Of a stretch of 64,000 bases of DNA, positions 50,581-60,539 are shown one piece after another (positions within the stretch are counted from its first letter, which is position 1; each line of letters starts with the position of its first letter). The stretch is from Farysia itapuensis (lineage: Eukaryota > Basidiomycota > Ustilaginomycetes > Ustilaginales > Ustilaginaceae). The notes under the pieces were generated by a model, which saw only the letters and a list, made by a program, of their open reading frames with translations, was not told the origin of the DNA and ran no database searches. The stretch is taken from the NCBI GenBank assembly GCA_023212645.1, contig JALBYC010000002.1:372001-436000 (forward strand), given 5' to 3'. The translations under genes were made by a program, and so were the position numbers.

Positions 50581-51139
50581 GTCACAATAATGACTGTATC
50601 GTCATATGGGACGCTCGAGATGGTGACAAGGTAGAGGCGGTGTATTGGCACCCTACGCAGATTGAGCTCTCATGCTTGACCATGAAATGAGAACATGAGC
50701 GGGTCGAAGTCAAGAGGACAGAAACGAGCAGCTGAATCATGGATTCTTGAAAGATGAAATCGGATGCAATTCTCGCACCTCACACGCAACACGCACGTCA
50801 CATAACCACGAACGAGACTCGGTTCTCATCCGCACATGTTGTGATTGTCAGCGCAGATTTTCACAGTTAGCAAAGTCGTCACCACGCGTACGCGGATTCC
50901 TGATCGTCTCGCGAAGGTTGTCGCCGTTCTGACACTGCTGCTGCTGCGCGATGCTCTGCGCTTTCGAGCTTCCGCTTCGCGCAAGGCCATTTTAGCCGAA
51001 TCGGCGCAATTGGCGCTTGGCGCTGGACCCTGTTGTTAAACCACATATTTTCGACACCAACACCAAATTCACGAATCTGTGAATCACATTTGTACGACGA
51101 TCCCATCTTCTGTGACGTGGAAACCAGCTGTCATCGACC
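50581..51139. other. Divergent spacer between the coiled-coil membrane protein and MON2
   Basis: This 559-bp region contains both promoters. I see no strong core element, repeat or RNA gene. Confidence 0.5.
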
Positions 51140-54100
51140 ATGTCGCAGCTTTTGGTGACAGAGTTGACATCGCTCTCGTCCGAAGCGCGACGTAAGCATC
51201 CTGAGATCAAGCAGGTGGTCGATTCGCTTCTCATCCGGCTCAAAAATGACACAGAAGGCACCCTAGCTGCTTGTCGTAAAGACGCCAATCCTGCGCTAGA
51301 ACATCCGCTGCTTAAGCCGGTGCTGCTCAGCTGTCAAACCAAGCTGCCTAAAGTGATTTCCTTGGCTCTCTCTTTGCTACAAAGGGTTCTGCTGCAGCGC
51401 CAGGTCCCTCCTCATACAATACCCACCATCGTTGAGACTCTCAACTCGCTGGTCAAAGCAGGCAGAATCGACGTCGATGTTCAGCTCAAAATCTTGCAAA
51501 TCGCTTCAGCTCTGCTGTCATCCTATCCCAGCATTCATGATCATGATCTTTCAGAGACTCTCATGCTGGGGTTCAGGCTGCAGGAGACCAGCAAAGTTGC
51601 CGTCGTTAGCTCCACCGCGGCAGCCACACTCAGGCAAAGTGTCATGACGGTCTTCGATAAAGTAAAAGATGAAGATGCCGTTCTTGATGGCATAAAGGAA
51701 GGCGGTGAAGAGGCTGCTGCTGCTGCTCCTCTTGCCGCTATGTCAGTTGATATCCCTGGAAGTGCACCTGTCACACTGTTTCCATCTTCTCGAGATGCAT
51801 ACCTTCTCTTCTCTGACCTCTGCTCACTGGCTTCAGGCGAGGAAGCCAAATTTCTCTCCCTCAATTCTCTCTCAAAGACCTTTTCACTTGAATTGATTGA
51901 GAGCATCTTGACCAATCACCCTCTATTGTTCACTCTGGTCAGAGGAACAAAGTCAGACACCGCACATCCAGAACTACTCTTCCTGCTACGATCAAGGACA
52001 TGTCCTCTGCTCATCAAGTCATTGAGCGAGCCACCATCCTTCCCCATCTATCTCCGGCTCATGAGGCTTCTGTTTCTACTGCTCAGGCAGTTCAGTGCGG
52101 ACCTCGTTCTCGAAGTAGAGATCCTCATGACGATCCTTCTGCGAAACGTATACCCAACACCGCAAGACATCAAGTCGCATGGCGGCACACCACCCACCAT
52201 GTGGCAGCAGGTCCTGGCCTTAGAAGTCGTTCGCAGTCTCTGCTCGAACGACGTCTTTCTGCGTTGTCTATGGGAGTGGTACGACGCAGACGTAAGTGGC
52301 ACAGATTCCGTCAAGGTCTTTAGCAAGCTAGTCGAGACGCTCCAAAACGCCCTCGTGCAAGAAGAGAAGATCTTTGCTGTTGAGCCATCCATGATCTCGG
52401 CTTCAGACGTAAATAATAGAGTACCCCAAAGTCCACAGCGAAGCAGGATTCGCGAGAGCTTCGACCGAAGCTTTAGCAGCAGCGGACTGTACGAAGCTGC
52501 AGCTGGCGTAGCAAGTGCCGCGATGTCTGGCGTCTTTACGTCGTCCACTGGCGCCGGTAGCGAGACCCTTTCCGTCACGGGTTCACCAGCTGTACAAATG
52601 ATAGATCAGCTCGACAAGGTAGAGCCTCCTGCCACAGGATCTGCGACACTACCCAAGACATACCCACAATTACTGGCTCTCCAAAGCTTCCACTTCTTGA
52701 CTCAGAGTCTCGCCGGGTACGCTCTTCCCATTTATTCAAGATTCGTCAACGCAAGACCATCAAGTGCTGCGCCAGCTCCACCGGCTATTACCAGCGCCGA
52801 CTTCAGCTTACTCAAAAGTCCTGCAGACAGGGCTGGTCTGCAGACCACACTACATATGTTGCACAGCTCAGCTGAGCGCATCGGCGATGTACTAATTCTC
52901 TGCCTGAGGATCAGATCCACCGACGACATATTTGAAGAGACTTTGCTTGCACTGCGTAATTTGACGAACGTCACTGGCGCCCTTGGCCTACTTAAGCAAC
53001 GCAACGCCATCATCCTCCGTTTCGTTCCGTTAGGAGTGCCCGGCTTTGACTTCAGCAGCCCTTCGCTGTCCGTCGAAGTGACGCATTTGTCCAATCGCAA
53101 TCTCGCATGCTTGCGAGCGTTCGCGCAGGTCATCTATTACCTTTCCGGTAGTCTCGGCACTTTTTGGTACCCGGTACTCAGCGCCATGTGTGCCGCTCAC
53201 AGTATGCTAAAGTCCATAGACTCTGTAACAGCGCGCCGGGGCCTGCAAAGCGTATCTGAAACGGACACGGGAGAGACCGAATCACAGACTCCTACAAGAA
53301 ATCCGGCCACACTGTCCACTCTCACCCATACCACTTCTCTCGACTCACGGTCCGGCAAGTCTCAACTGCAGCTGCTCAATCCTGCTGATTTGCAACCCGC
53401 GCAGATTGAAGCCCAAATCCGCAACATCCTTCAGAATACTTCATCCTTGGACGACAGCGCTTTCTTCGATTTTGTGTCTTCGCTGTGCAAGGTAAGCGGC
53501 GATCTTATCGACGCGTCAAGCTTGCTTGTGGGGATACAAGGCAGTGCCGAGGAAGCTTCCCCGCGCACGTCTGGACTTGGTAACCCCAACCGCAGATCCA
53601 GGAGCGGTATCAAGTCGGAAGATACGCCCTTCTTCCCGTTCTCTAGCATCAAGATTGTTGCGAGCCTCAATATCAGTCGCCTTTCACGACTACCGAGCAC
53701 TCAAGGATGGGATCTTGTCATGGACCATCTCAACACCTCTTTATCTTCGTCAAGGATTCATAGCTCCTGGCGCTTACAGGCCGCGGAGACCCTCAATGGA
53801 ATATTGTTTTCCGCTATGGGTGAAGATGCGCTTCTGTCAGACTCAGACGAGCATCTGCGTCTGCAAAAGCAGATATTTGCCGTCTTCCAGCATGCTGGAA
53901 TTCTGCCCAATCAGTCAAGCTCCTCCACAGAATATGCAATCCGAACAGTGACCGTTGCAAATCTGCAAAAGGTTCTGGAGACGTATGGACACGCCCTTGT
54001 CTGGGGATGGGATGTGCTCTTCTCTGTTTGTCGTGCGACTTGTCGAGCAAACACCGCAACATCACAGGCATCCTCCGCAACAAAGTCTCAAACGAATCTG

Positions 54101-56434
54101 GTAAAGGCCGGCTTTTCTTGCCTTCAACTCATCTGCTCCGACTACTTGGCATCTTTAGACCGAGATGGGATCAAGTTTTGTGTAGAGTGTCTGAAAGCTT
54201 TCGGACAGCAGACCGATGATGTCAACGTCGCTCTTACTTCGATCGGATGCTTGTGGGGCGTTACTGCCGAGATGGCGTCCCGTGCGGATGTCGATAGAAC
54301 AGCCACAGAAACGCACGATCTATGGCTTTATCTCTTGCACTGCATGCTGGATCTTGCCCAAGACACGAGGTCAGAGGTCCGAAACGGTGCGATTTCCAAC
54401 TTGTTCCAAGTGCTCCAGCAGTACGGTGGAACACTAGATCCAGGTGCCTGGACGCAAATTGCTAAGACAATTCTCTTCCCGCTGGTTAGAAGGCTTGATG
54501 ATACCGCCAGTAGAATTTCAGACGAATCGAGCAGTCAGAATGCTGCCGATCTGGAAGCCAAGGATCGCGACGCGGCGCTGATGGGGTACCTTCCAAGCGA
54601 GCTAAAGCAGTGGCAAGAGAGCCAGAGCTTAGCCCTTAGCCAACTTGGCGAGGTCATACGAGACTACTTGCTCAGCAAGCTCGTCAGATCCGACAGCTTT
54701 AGAGATATTTGGACGTCTCTCTTGTCAGAAATAAAGACTGCGTTCATCAAAGGCCCGGCAACGAACGCTCAGGCTGCCATCAAGTGCTTTACAATGGCAC
54801 TTTCCGTAGACATCGAAGGCGAGGCTGGAAGCGCAGAATTTACCACTGCATGGAAAGATGCCTGGGAGACTTGGGTCCAGATCGGTCACGGCATACCGGA
54901 AGTGACGGCATTCACGTTCACGCAGAAGAACCTGTTGGCATACATCGAAGTGTTCCCGTACATGTACAGAGTAATTGAATCTCAGTTCGACGTCGCGGAA
55001 AGCCATCGGTTGTTCGCATGCCTCGGAGCATGCAGCGCATACTCACGATGTGCAGACCAACCCGCCGACGTGGACAAGCTCTCCCTTGTACAAGAAGTTG
55101 CGAGGAGTACAGCTCGATCCGTCAGCAATGTCAAGGGTGTCACTCCGCTGTTACTCGAAGACCTCTCTGAAAGCATCCGTCTAACCTACTCGAAGCCCAA
55201 CGCTCCGACTCCAGGTGGCGCAAAGCCGACTTTTGTCGCGCTGTCTAGATTCGCTATCTCCGAAGCTGTGCAGCTGTACCTTGACCATGAAGACGATGCT
55301 TCTTTGTACGCAGAGGGAGCTCTTGAAAGCTTACTTAACGCTCTCAAATTACCTATCAAGCTCAAGTACGACTGCCCACCCTCGTCTTCTGCACACAAGA
55401 AAGGGCAGTATCGGCCGCTGTGGCAACAAGCGACGCTTGCCTTCTGCCAAATCAGCCGCCGATCCTGCAGAGCCCTGCACGAACGTTCCGCGGAGCTCGG
55501 ACGGGAGAAAGTGACGCAAATTTGGTCTACCCTCATCGAAGTCCTGGAAGCTGCTTTGCTAGCCGACTCTCGCGGTGCCTTGGAACTTTCGACAAAAGAA
55601 AGGGATGCAGATGAGTGTTTCAGCTTGTTTGTTCTGTCTACCATCGAGACGTCAGTCTTGTCCGCACTCGGAATGAGTGAAGTTCCCGACGAGCTGATAG
55701 AACGAATAGCTGCCGTCCTCTGCAAAGCTTCTACGCTGTACAGCACGGAAGAGGACGCTTTCAGCGAGCGTGATGGTGGCAGACTGGATGATATTGTGCC
55801 CGTCACAAACGAGAGATTTGCGTACTGGTGTTTCGACCTGCTGTTCCTCGCATGCTCGGATCACTTTGCCGTTGCATCTCAGGAACGAGGCAGAAAACGA
55901 ATCGCGTCAGCTTTCTCGCGCCATCTCGTCAAACGCTGCCAAGATGTACTGCAGGCCTACGTAGAAGACGTCAGCATTCGCGGTATGATGCCTATGCACC
56001 GAATTCGAGAAGAAGAGGTCAACTACGTCCTCAGCCAGTACCTTGATCTTCGTCTTGTTCCGGAAGATCCTGTTAGCCTTGCTGCGACGGCTGAGTCGAG
56101 CTCAGTGAAGTGGAGGCACTCGAGCAACGCCCATCTCTTCTCGGCCTACCGACATTTTATAGCCTTGCTGCAAGTTCGAAGACAAGCAGGTGCGTCGCAA
56201 GTGAGCGCCACGATCGGGACGTCGCTGCCCAGCATTATTCCTTCGACCCAGGGTTGGGCTGAGCTGGTTCTCAAAGAAGGCCTAATACCTGGCGTCGTCG
56301 GGCAACGACGGCATGTGCTGCGTACCGCTACAGAGAACGACGAAGACGTCAAGGTCTACAAAGTAGAGGCTCGCGACCTGGCCGCTCAAGCTCTGCAACT
56401 CATTGGCGACAAACTGCAAATCCCCACGCTCTGA
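51140..56434 (+). CDS. MON2: Mon2/Ysl2, Sec7-related scaffold of endosome-Golgi traffic
   Basis: Mon2 is a large scaffold related to the BIG/GBF Arf GEFs but without a Sec7 domain; it acts with Dop1 and the flippase Neo1 in endosome-to-Golgi transport. One exon of 1764 residues, near the family's usual 1600-1700. The DCB-like N-terminus reads MSQLLVTELTSLSSEARRKH then EIKQVVDSLLIRLKND, and HPLLKPVLLSCQTKLPKVIS matches the Mon2/Sec7 N-terminal pattern. A HUS-like block (about 230-400) has LRLMRLLFLLLRQFSADLVL and LRNVYPTPQDIKSHGGTPPT; then helical repeats run to the end (SIGCLWGVTAEMASRADVDR, DTRSEVRNGAISNLFQVLQQ). No Sec7 catalytic motif is seen, as expected. Confidence 0.9.
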   Translation: MSQLLVTELTSLSSEARRKHPEIKQVVDSLLIRLKNDTEGTLAACRKDANPALEHPLLKPVLLSCQTKLPKVISLALSLLQRVLLQRQVPPHTIPTIVETLNSLVKAGRIDVDVQLKILQIASALLSSYPSIHDHDLSETLMLGFRLQETSKVAVVSSTAAATLRQSVMTVFDKVKDEDAVLDGIKEGGEEAAAAAPLAAMSVDIPGSAPVTLFPSSRDAYLLFSDLCSLASGEEAKFLSLNSLSKTFSLELIESILTNHPLLFTLVRGTKSDTAHPELLFLLRSRTCPLLIKSLSEPPSFPIYLRLMRLLFLLLRQFSADLVLEVEILMTILLRNVYPTPQDIKSHGGTPPTMWQQVLALEVVRSLCSNDVFLRCLWEWYDADVSGTDSVKVFSKLVETLQNALVQEEKIFAVEPSMISASDVNNRVPQSPQRSRIRESFDRSFSSSGLYEAAAGVASAAMSGVFTSSTGAGSETLSVTGSPAVQMIDQLDKVEPPATGSATLPKTYPQLLALQSFHFLTQSLAGYALPIYSRFVNARPSSAAPAPPAITSADFSLLKSPADRAGLQTTLHMLHSSAERIGDVLILCLRIRSTDDIFEETLLALRNLTNVTGALGLLKQRNAIILRFVPLGVPGFDFSSPSLSVEVTHLSNRNLACLRAFAQVIYYLSGSLGTFWYPVLSAMCAAHSMLKSIDSVTARRGLQSVSETDTGETESQTPTRNPATLSTLTHTTSLDSRSGKSQLQLLNPADLQPAQIEAQIRNILQNTSSLDDSAFFDFVSSLCKVSGDLIDASSLLVGIQGSAEEASPRTSGLGNPNRRSRSGIKSEDTPFFPFSSIKIVASLNISRLSRLPSTQGWDLVMDHLNTSLSSSRIHSSWRLQAAETLNGILFSAMGEDALLSDSDEHLRLQKQIFAVFQHAGILPNQSSSSTEYAIRTVTVANLQKVLETYGHALVWGWDVLFSVCRATCRANTATSQASSATKSQTNLVKAGFSCLQLICSDYLASLDRDGIKFCVECLKAFGQQTDDVNVALTSIGCLWGVTAEMASRADVDRTATETHDLWLYLLHCMLDLAQDTRSEVRNGAISNLFQVLQQYGGTLDPGAWTQIAKTILFPLVRRLDDTASRISDESSSQNAADLEAKDRDAALMGYLPSELKQWQESQSLALSQLGEVIRDYLLSKLVRSDSFRDIWTSLLSEIKTAFIKGPATNAQAAIKCFTMALSVDIEGEAGSAEFTTAWKDAWETWVQIGHGIPEVTAFTFTQKNLLAYIEVFPYMYRVIESQFDVAESHRLFACLGACSAYSRCADQPADVDKLSLVQEVARSTARSVSNVKGVTPLLLEDLSESIRLTYSKPNAPTPGGAKPTFVALSRFAISEAVQLYLDHEDDASLYAEGALESLLNALKLPIKLKYDCPPSSSAHKKGQYRPLWQQATLAFCQISRRSCRALHERSAELGREKVTQIWSTLIEVLEAALLADSRGALELSTKERDADECFSLFVLSTIETSVLSALGMSEVPDELIERIAAVLCKASTLYSTEEDAFSERDGGRLDDIVPVTNERFAYWCFDLLFLACSDHFAVASQERGRKRIASAFSRHLVKRCQDVLQAYVEDVSIRGMMPMHRIREEEVNYVLSQYLDLRLVPEDPVSLAATAESSSVKWRHSSNAHLFSAYRHFIALLQVRRQAGASQVSATIGTSLPSIIPSTQGWAELVLKEGLIPGVVGQRRHVLRTATENDEDVKVYKVEARDLAAQALQLIGDKLQIPTL

Positions 56435-56502
56435 AGCTCCACTCCACGCTCTACAGATTGCGCTTGGTTTACCGCTGGAGTAATCGACAGGAAATGGAGA
56501 AT

Positions 56503-57312
56503 CTAAGAATGGTGCGAAGATGCGTGGTGACTTTTGGCTCTGATCGTGCTCGAAAGGGAACGTTTGCGGAAGCCCATAGCGCTCAGACTTTTCTGCACTT
56601 GACCGACAAGAATGGAATGATAGCCAAGCGACTGAACCTGGGCCACGCCATAGCCGGCGGCAGAACGCGAAGAAGTTACAGGAGGATCTAAATTTTCCAA
56701 TTTACCGCCCTGGGTGTCTGGGAACTCGTCCGTGGCGAACGAAACACCAGCCAGAGGACTGTGGCCTCTCTGCGGGGCGTAAAGCTGTGTCAATCTCGTC
56801 CACATATCAATGGGCATGCACTGGGCTAGCTGAACCTGGGCCGGCTCGTAGATTGTGGCCTGATCGTTGTTCACTTTGGTAGCGCACAGGTTTTTACACC
56901 GGGTGTACTTGGGACAGGCTGCTTCGATTGGGCTGACGATTTGCGTTGGCTTGCCGGTTTGGTCGGTTGTTCCACACAGCGCACGGATGGCGTTTCGTCC
57001 GTACAAGCAGCGAGCATACACGAGGTAAGGCTTGTCCTGAAAGTTGCCACTATAACCCTGTGTCAGTGTCGGATCGTCGGCGCACAGTGCGGTGCTGTCC
57101 ATCTGCGGCGTCGGCATTCGCGGAATACTCTGCCGGAAGAAGTAGTAGTAACGTCGACGAAGTGTCCGTTCGACATTCTCGCATCGGCCTGGTTGAACGT
57201 GGTAAGCTCCGATATCAGCAGTCCCAGTCTCTGGTGAGAGATTGTACGCTTCTACCGAAGATGATCCCGCGATGAGGCAGAAGATCGCTAGCAACAACTG
57301 TCGAAAGTGCAT
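56503..57312 (-). CDS. Secreted eight-cysteine protein of unknown function
   Basis: The single exon encodes 269 residues from the ATG at 57312 (the frame is open to 57375, but this start places a signal peptide first). MHFRQLLLAIFCLIAGSSSVEA is a classic secretion signal. The mature chain has eight cysteines, all in the first two-thirds, including the cluster CPKYTRCKNLC, consistent with four disulfides. The C-terminal third is Ser/His/Arg-rich and lacks cysteine (KRSLSSTIRAKSHHASSHHS). No known enzyme motif is visible. It may be a cell-wall-associated or apoplastic protein; whether the fungus is host-associated is not known from this window. It ends 68 bp from the 3' end of MON2. Confidence 0.7.
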   Translation of the reverse strand: MHFRQLLLAIFCLIAGSSSVEAYNLSPETGTADIGAYHVQPGRCENVERTLRRRYYYFFRQSIPRMPTPQMDSTALCADDPTLTQGYSGNFQDKPYLVYARCLYGRNAIRALCGTTDQTGKPTQIVSPIEAACPKYTRCKNLCATKVNNDQATIYEPAQVQLAQCMPIDMWTRLTQLYAPQRGHSPLAGVSFATDEFPDTQGGKLENLDPPVTSSRSAAGYGVAQVQSLGYHSILVGQVQKSLSAMGFRKRSLSSTIRAKSHHASSHHS

Positions 57313-57666
57313 CTGTGCGCTCAGAGCTGGTTCGGTTTGGCAGCAAGTATGGTGTACGAAAACGCTCACTTGCAACCCCCTTCCTTCAAGACGGCTTCAA
57401 GAGCATATGGCCAGCATTCCTGAGCTCAAGACACAACTTCCCACCACTCATTTCTCAAGGGGGGCCGCATCATCTCGGCAATTACCCTCGCTGCATGGGC
57501 GAATTTCACAGACATTGAAAACGCCAAATGAAGCACTTGCTGGCGTTCTAGACAGAGGCAGAGTTTTGCGCAAGATTCGCCAGAGCATCAGAGCAGTCCA
57601 TTAAATGCAGGAAACCAGTATGTGCAGGTAAATTAGGTGGCATGTACGACAGTTGCTGTGAGAAAA
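57313..57666. other. Spacer upstream of the secreted-protein gene
   Basis: This 354-bp stretch holds the promoter of the secreted-protein gene and the UGO1 3' flank. No RNA gene, repeat or supported ORF is seen. Confidence 0.5.
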
Positions 57667-59439
57667 TCAGATTTCGGCCCAGCCAGCAGGCCCTGCTCGT
57701 TCGCCGCTGATGAGGGTTAGCATCAAGACGACGAGATTCGCGCCGAATGCCATTCCGAAACCACGGTAAAGGGAGCGCAGACCACCTAGGGAGGAGTGAC
57801 TTGTGCGAGCCAAAACGCCAGACTGTGCCAGATTGTCCATACCGTCGCCGCTGGATTGCTTGACTGGTGTGGGAGGTGCGACGCTGCTTTCCTCTGTTAC
57901 GATACGATACACAGCCTCTACCACTCCCACATATGCAACCGGCCTAGTCTCGACGCAAGTTCGAAGACCTCGAATGCCAACGCCAGCGCTACCCGTGCTC
58001 AGATTGACGCCTCCGTGCTTAGTCACCGATGATTTGAGTGAGGAGCTGGTGACTCGAGACCGAGAAGCTGCCTTGCCCTTCTGAGCACTGTTAGCCCTCG
58101 ACTGGAGCTGTAGACGGCGACGGACCGTCTCGATGGGAAGCGTGATGCATAGCGACGCCGTCGAGAATGTGAGCTCAGCAATGGCATAGCTTATCGGGTG
58201 CGAGTTGGGCTCAAGCCGCAACGAACGCTCGATAAACAATGGGCCTCCTAGTGACAAAAGTGGGCGCAGGGTAAAATCGAGGATCGTAGGGATGAGCAGG
58301 TTGGGATGCAAATATGCACTCTTCCAGCCTCCTTCTTCGCGCAACACCTTTTTCAGAGCGTCGTATGGCCCACTGTATTTGCGATGAGCCGTGAGTGTGC
58401 TCTGAGCGATCAGACGCGTCCGAACAAGATCCAATGGCGAAACAAGGATGCCAGTGACGAGGTGGGAGGCCAGCAAGAGTCCGAGCGTCTTGTGCGGATA
58501 AGGAGCATAAGCCAAGGGTAGCGGTGTGAGCGCAGACGGCGCAAACAACGACAGGACAGTCGAGACGACAGGAAGAATAGTGGATGAAGTTACTTCGAGG
58601 ATGTAGGATGTTAAGGAGCCTTTCCATAGCCCGAACCAGCCCTCTTTGCCGCGACCAACTGCTTTGATCATCTCCCATACGCCACCACGAATGACGACTG
58701 GCATGACAAATTCGGGTCTTGCGCCACTGTCGTGGACACTGCTTCGCATTACATAGCCAGCGGGATCGACTATGCGTCGTTTGCGAGGCCGGCCGGAGTG
58801 AACGGAAGCGTCTGCTCGACTGGGTCGAGAGGCAGCATCACGAAAGTAGGCGTCTGCGTCGTCTTCGTCCGAGAGATCGGCTGCATCGTACGCGTCTTCT
58901 TCATCTGGCTCGCCATCAGTCCATGAACCTGCTTCGGTTCCTTGTGTTCCGGCATCCGGATCATCGCTATCCTTGTCCTCTTCGAAACGACGCGATTGCC
59001 CTTCAGAGGAGCTGAGAGCGGCTTGCTGAGTGATCTGAAGCCATACTTCGTCTCTAGGCAGCCACTGGACTTGCAGCAACACTTTACCCACCTCGAAGGG
59101 CATGGCTATACATGTGCTCGTGAATTGCAGTGCTCCACTGAAGACCATCGCTCGCAAAATGTCGCTTGCACTGGCACTGACCTCGCTCAATCTGCCGGAG
59201 GATGACGTTGCTACGTAGGGCACTGCATCGGTGGCAGACATGTATCGGTTTGAGGCAGCATTGGAGGAACTGCCCGCAGCTGAGGAGCTTGCGCCTGCCA
59301 CTCGCGATGTCGTCTGTGGAGCGCCTGCGGTAGTAAAGCGCGGTGCTGTGGCAACGAATACAGAGTCCTCGGGAGGCTGGTAGTACGGTCGCAGCGGGTG
59401 GGCTGCACCGGCGCTGTTTGAGCTTGAAGGCGAAGCCAT
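57667..59439 (-). CDS. UGO1: Mitochondrial outer-membrane carrier-like fusion protein Ugo1
   Basis: Ugo1 is a modified mitochondrial-carrier-family protein in the outer membrane that links Fzo1 and Mgm1 during mitochondrial fusion. One exon, 590 residues, longer than a solute carrier because of a disordered N-terminus and an acidic insert (about 165-205). Carrier-type segments are seen: ILRAMVFSGALQFTSTCIAM with PFEVGKVLLQVQ; LGLLLASHLVTGILVSPLDL with VRTRLIAQS; AELTFSTASLCITLPIETVR. The P-x-[DE]-x-x-[KR] signatures survive as PFEVGK, PLDLVR and PIETVR. The start at 59439 (MASPSSSNSAG) is chosen over 59454. The Leu/Ser-rich loop near LPVVSTVLSLFAPSALTPLP fits Ugo1. A role as a plain metabolite carrier is the alternative. 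Confidence 0.78.
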   Translation of the reverse strand: MASPSSSNSAGAAHPLRPYYQPPEDSVFVATAPRFTTAGAPQTTSRVAGASSSAAGSSSNAASNRYMSATDAVPYVATSSSGRLSEVSASASDILRAMVFSGALQFTSTCIAMPFEVGKVLLQVQWLPRDEVWLQITQQAALSSSEGQSRRFEEDKDSDDPDAGTQGTEAGSWTDGEPDEEDAYDAADLSDEDDADAYFRDAASRPSRADASVHSGRPRKRRIVDPAGYVMRSSVHDSGARPEFVMPVVIRGGVWEMIKAVGRGKEGWFGLWKGSLTSYILEVTSSTILPVVSTVLSLFAPSALTPLPLAYAPYPHKTLGLLLASHLVTGILVSPLDLVRTRLIAQSTLTAHRKYSGPYDALKKVLREEGGWKSAYLHPNLLIPTILDFTLRPLLSLGGPLFIERSLRLEPNSHPISYAIAELTFSTASLCITLPIETVRRRLQLQSRANSAQKGKAASRSRVTSSSLKSSVTKHGGVNLSTGSAGVGIRGLRTCVETRPVAYVGVVEAVYRIVTEESSVAPPTPVKQSSGDGMDNLAQSGVLARTSHSSLGGLRSLYRGFGMAFGANLVVLMLTLISGERAGPAGWAEI

Positions 59440-59769
59440 TACGGGACAATGCAAGGTGTGGAGACGATGAGGTGTTGATGTATCCGCACAAGGCGAAATT
59501 AATTTCGTCGCGTTTTGGCTCAGTCGGTGTCAGATCTCAAAAACCGCACACATGCTGGCGCATGCTGGCCATGCTGGACGCGCTGCACGCTGTATGTGCT
59601 GGGCCGATGGGGTGCTCTAGGCTCTGCATGCTCACACGCTCACATCACGTTCAAGCTCACATGACACATGGACATGGCTCGCTGCAAAGTATTTAGATAT
59701 CAGATCATCGAATTACGACAAAAGCGCACAAGGATACGCCTGGGATATATGGGCGGAAACCATCCTCAA
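59440..59769. other. Spacer upstream of UGO1
   Basis: This 330-bp promoter/3' flank region contains three CATGCTGG copies, listed separately, and CACA/ACATG-rich sequence around 59630-59670. No gene is supported. Confidence 0.5.
59551..59577. repeat. Three closely spaced CATGCTGG copies upstream of UGO1
   Basis: CATGCTGG starts at 59551, 59561 and 59570, spaced 10 and 9 bp, about one helical turn. They lie roughly 110-140 bp upstream of the UGO1 ATG (minus strand). A clustered factor-binding site is possible; no known motif is claimed. Confidence 0.55.
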
Positions 59770-60028
59770 CTACTGCTTGTCCTTAATGGGGACGTCCTTG
59801 CCAGTCAGTTTCTTGCTATTTGAGTATGGACAAAGTCAGAATGTGAACAAGGTCAGGATGTGTGCAGGGTCGCATCGCGACAAGAGGTACTTACAAGCCA
59901 GTTCGGATGCCATCAGAGATCTTCTCAGTAGTGCCTGCGTTTGTTGCATGGCCGGACTTCTTGGTGCCCATAGAGACAGCTTTGTCCAGAGCGTCTTGTT
60001 GGGGAGCGGGTTGACCGGGGGCAGACAT
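59770..60028 (-). CDS. Small conserved fungal protein of 59 residues, stress-type
   Basis: Two exons, 60028-59895 and 59815-59770, joined across a 79-nt intron (GTAAGT...ATAG), encode 59 residues. The chain is hydrophilic and helical: MSAPGQPAPQQDALDKAVSM, TTEKISDGIRTGF and a C-terminal KKLTGKDVPIKDKQ. The pattern of an ALDKA helix, TEKISD and a TGK-VP-K tail is seen in small abundant fungal proteins that are often linked to starvation or stress; I give no function. Without splicing the frame would stop at TTG TAA directly after GLY-LEU, removing the conserved tail. A strong TATA-like sequence 70-77 bp upstream suggests inducible high expression. Confidence 0.72.
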
Positions 60029-60097
60029 GTTTATAGTACTGGTTCTTCTTTGTGTAAGGTGGTGGTTCTTCAAAGGCGATTCAGTGTACAGCAGGCT

Positions 60098-60105
60098 CTA
60101 TATAT
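60098..60105 (-). promoter_or_regulatory. TATA box of the 59-residue protein gene
   Basis: TATATATA, read on the minus strand as GTATATATAGAGCC, lies 70-77 bp upstream of the ATG at 60028. Clear TATA boxes are uncommon in this window, so it fits a regulated, strongly expressed gene. Confidence 0.6.
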
Positions 60106-60529
60106 ACACCCGCAACTCTACGATCATATGTCACATGAATGGCATTAACCGGAACAGCTATCTCAGCATTGATGCGATCAACGTCAGAGCATGCATAGCC
60201 AAGGGAGTTGTCATCGCTTAATCAACAAAAGCGGTGTCCGAAAAAAAGCAGTGCTGCTCGTGGCTGGTGTGAATGCGAGCTAAAGCCGTCGGTCCATGCG
60301 CCGTGATGCACACAACCAGTCAAGCCTCCACTTGAGTCTATTTCCACGCGTCAACGTGGACGGCGTGCCAAGACGTCACTACTGATACGTCAACCCGGCA
60401 CACGACTCGCTCTGACAGCTCTGGTCGAGCTCCGCCGGCTCGCGTTTACAGCCTCTAAAGGGCATCTGCGCGCTCTGCGCATGTTTGCATCCGTTTAGTC
60501 TGGCCAAAAGCTACGAGCCTGGACAGGGG

Positions 60530-60537
60530 AAAAAAAA
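60530..60537 (-). terminator. RNA polymerase III terminator (T8) of the tRNA gene
   Basis: Eight A on the plus strand give a run of eight T on the transcribed-sense minus strand, two bases after the tRNA discriminator base. That is a standard Pol III stop. Confidence 0.9.
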
Positions 60538-60539
60538 GT

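Larger units (their letters stand above)
60029..60539. other. Spacer between the small-protein gene and the tRNA gene
   Basis: This stretch of about 510 bp holds the promoter of the small-protein gene with a TATA box (60098-60105) and the tRNA terminator (60530-60537). A short imperfect palindrome CCACG-CGTCAA-CGTGG lies near 60345. No other gene is supported. Confidence 0.5.
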
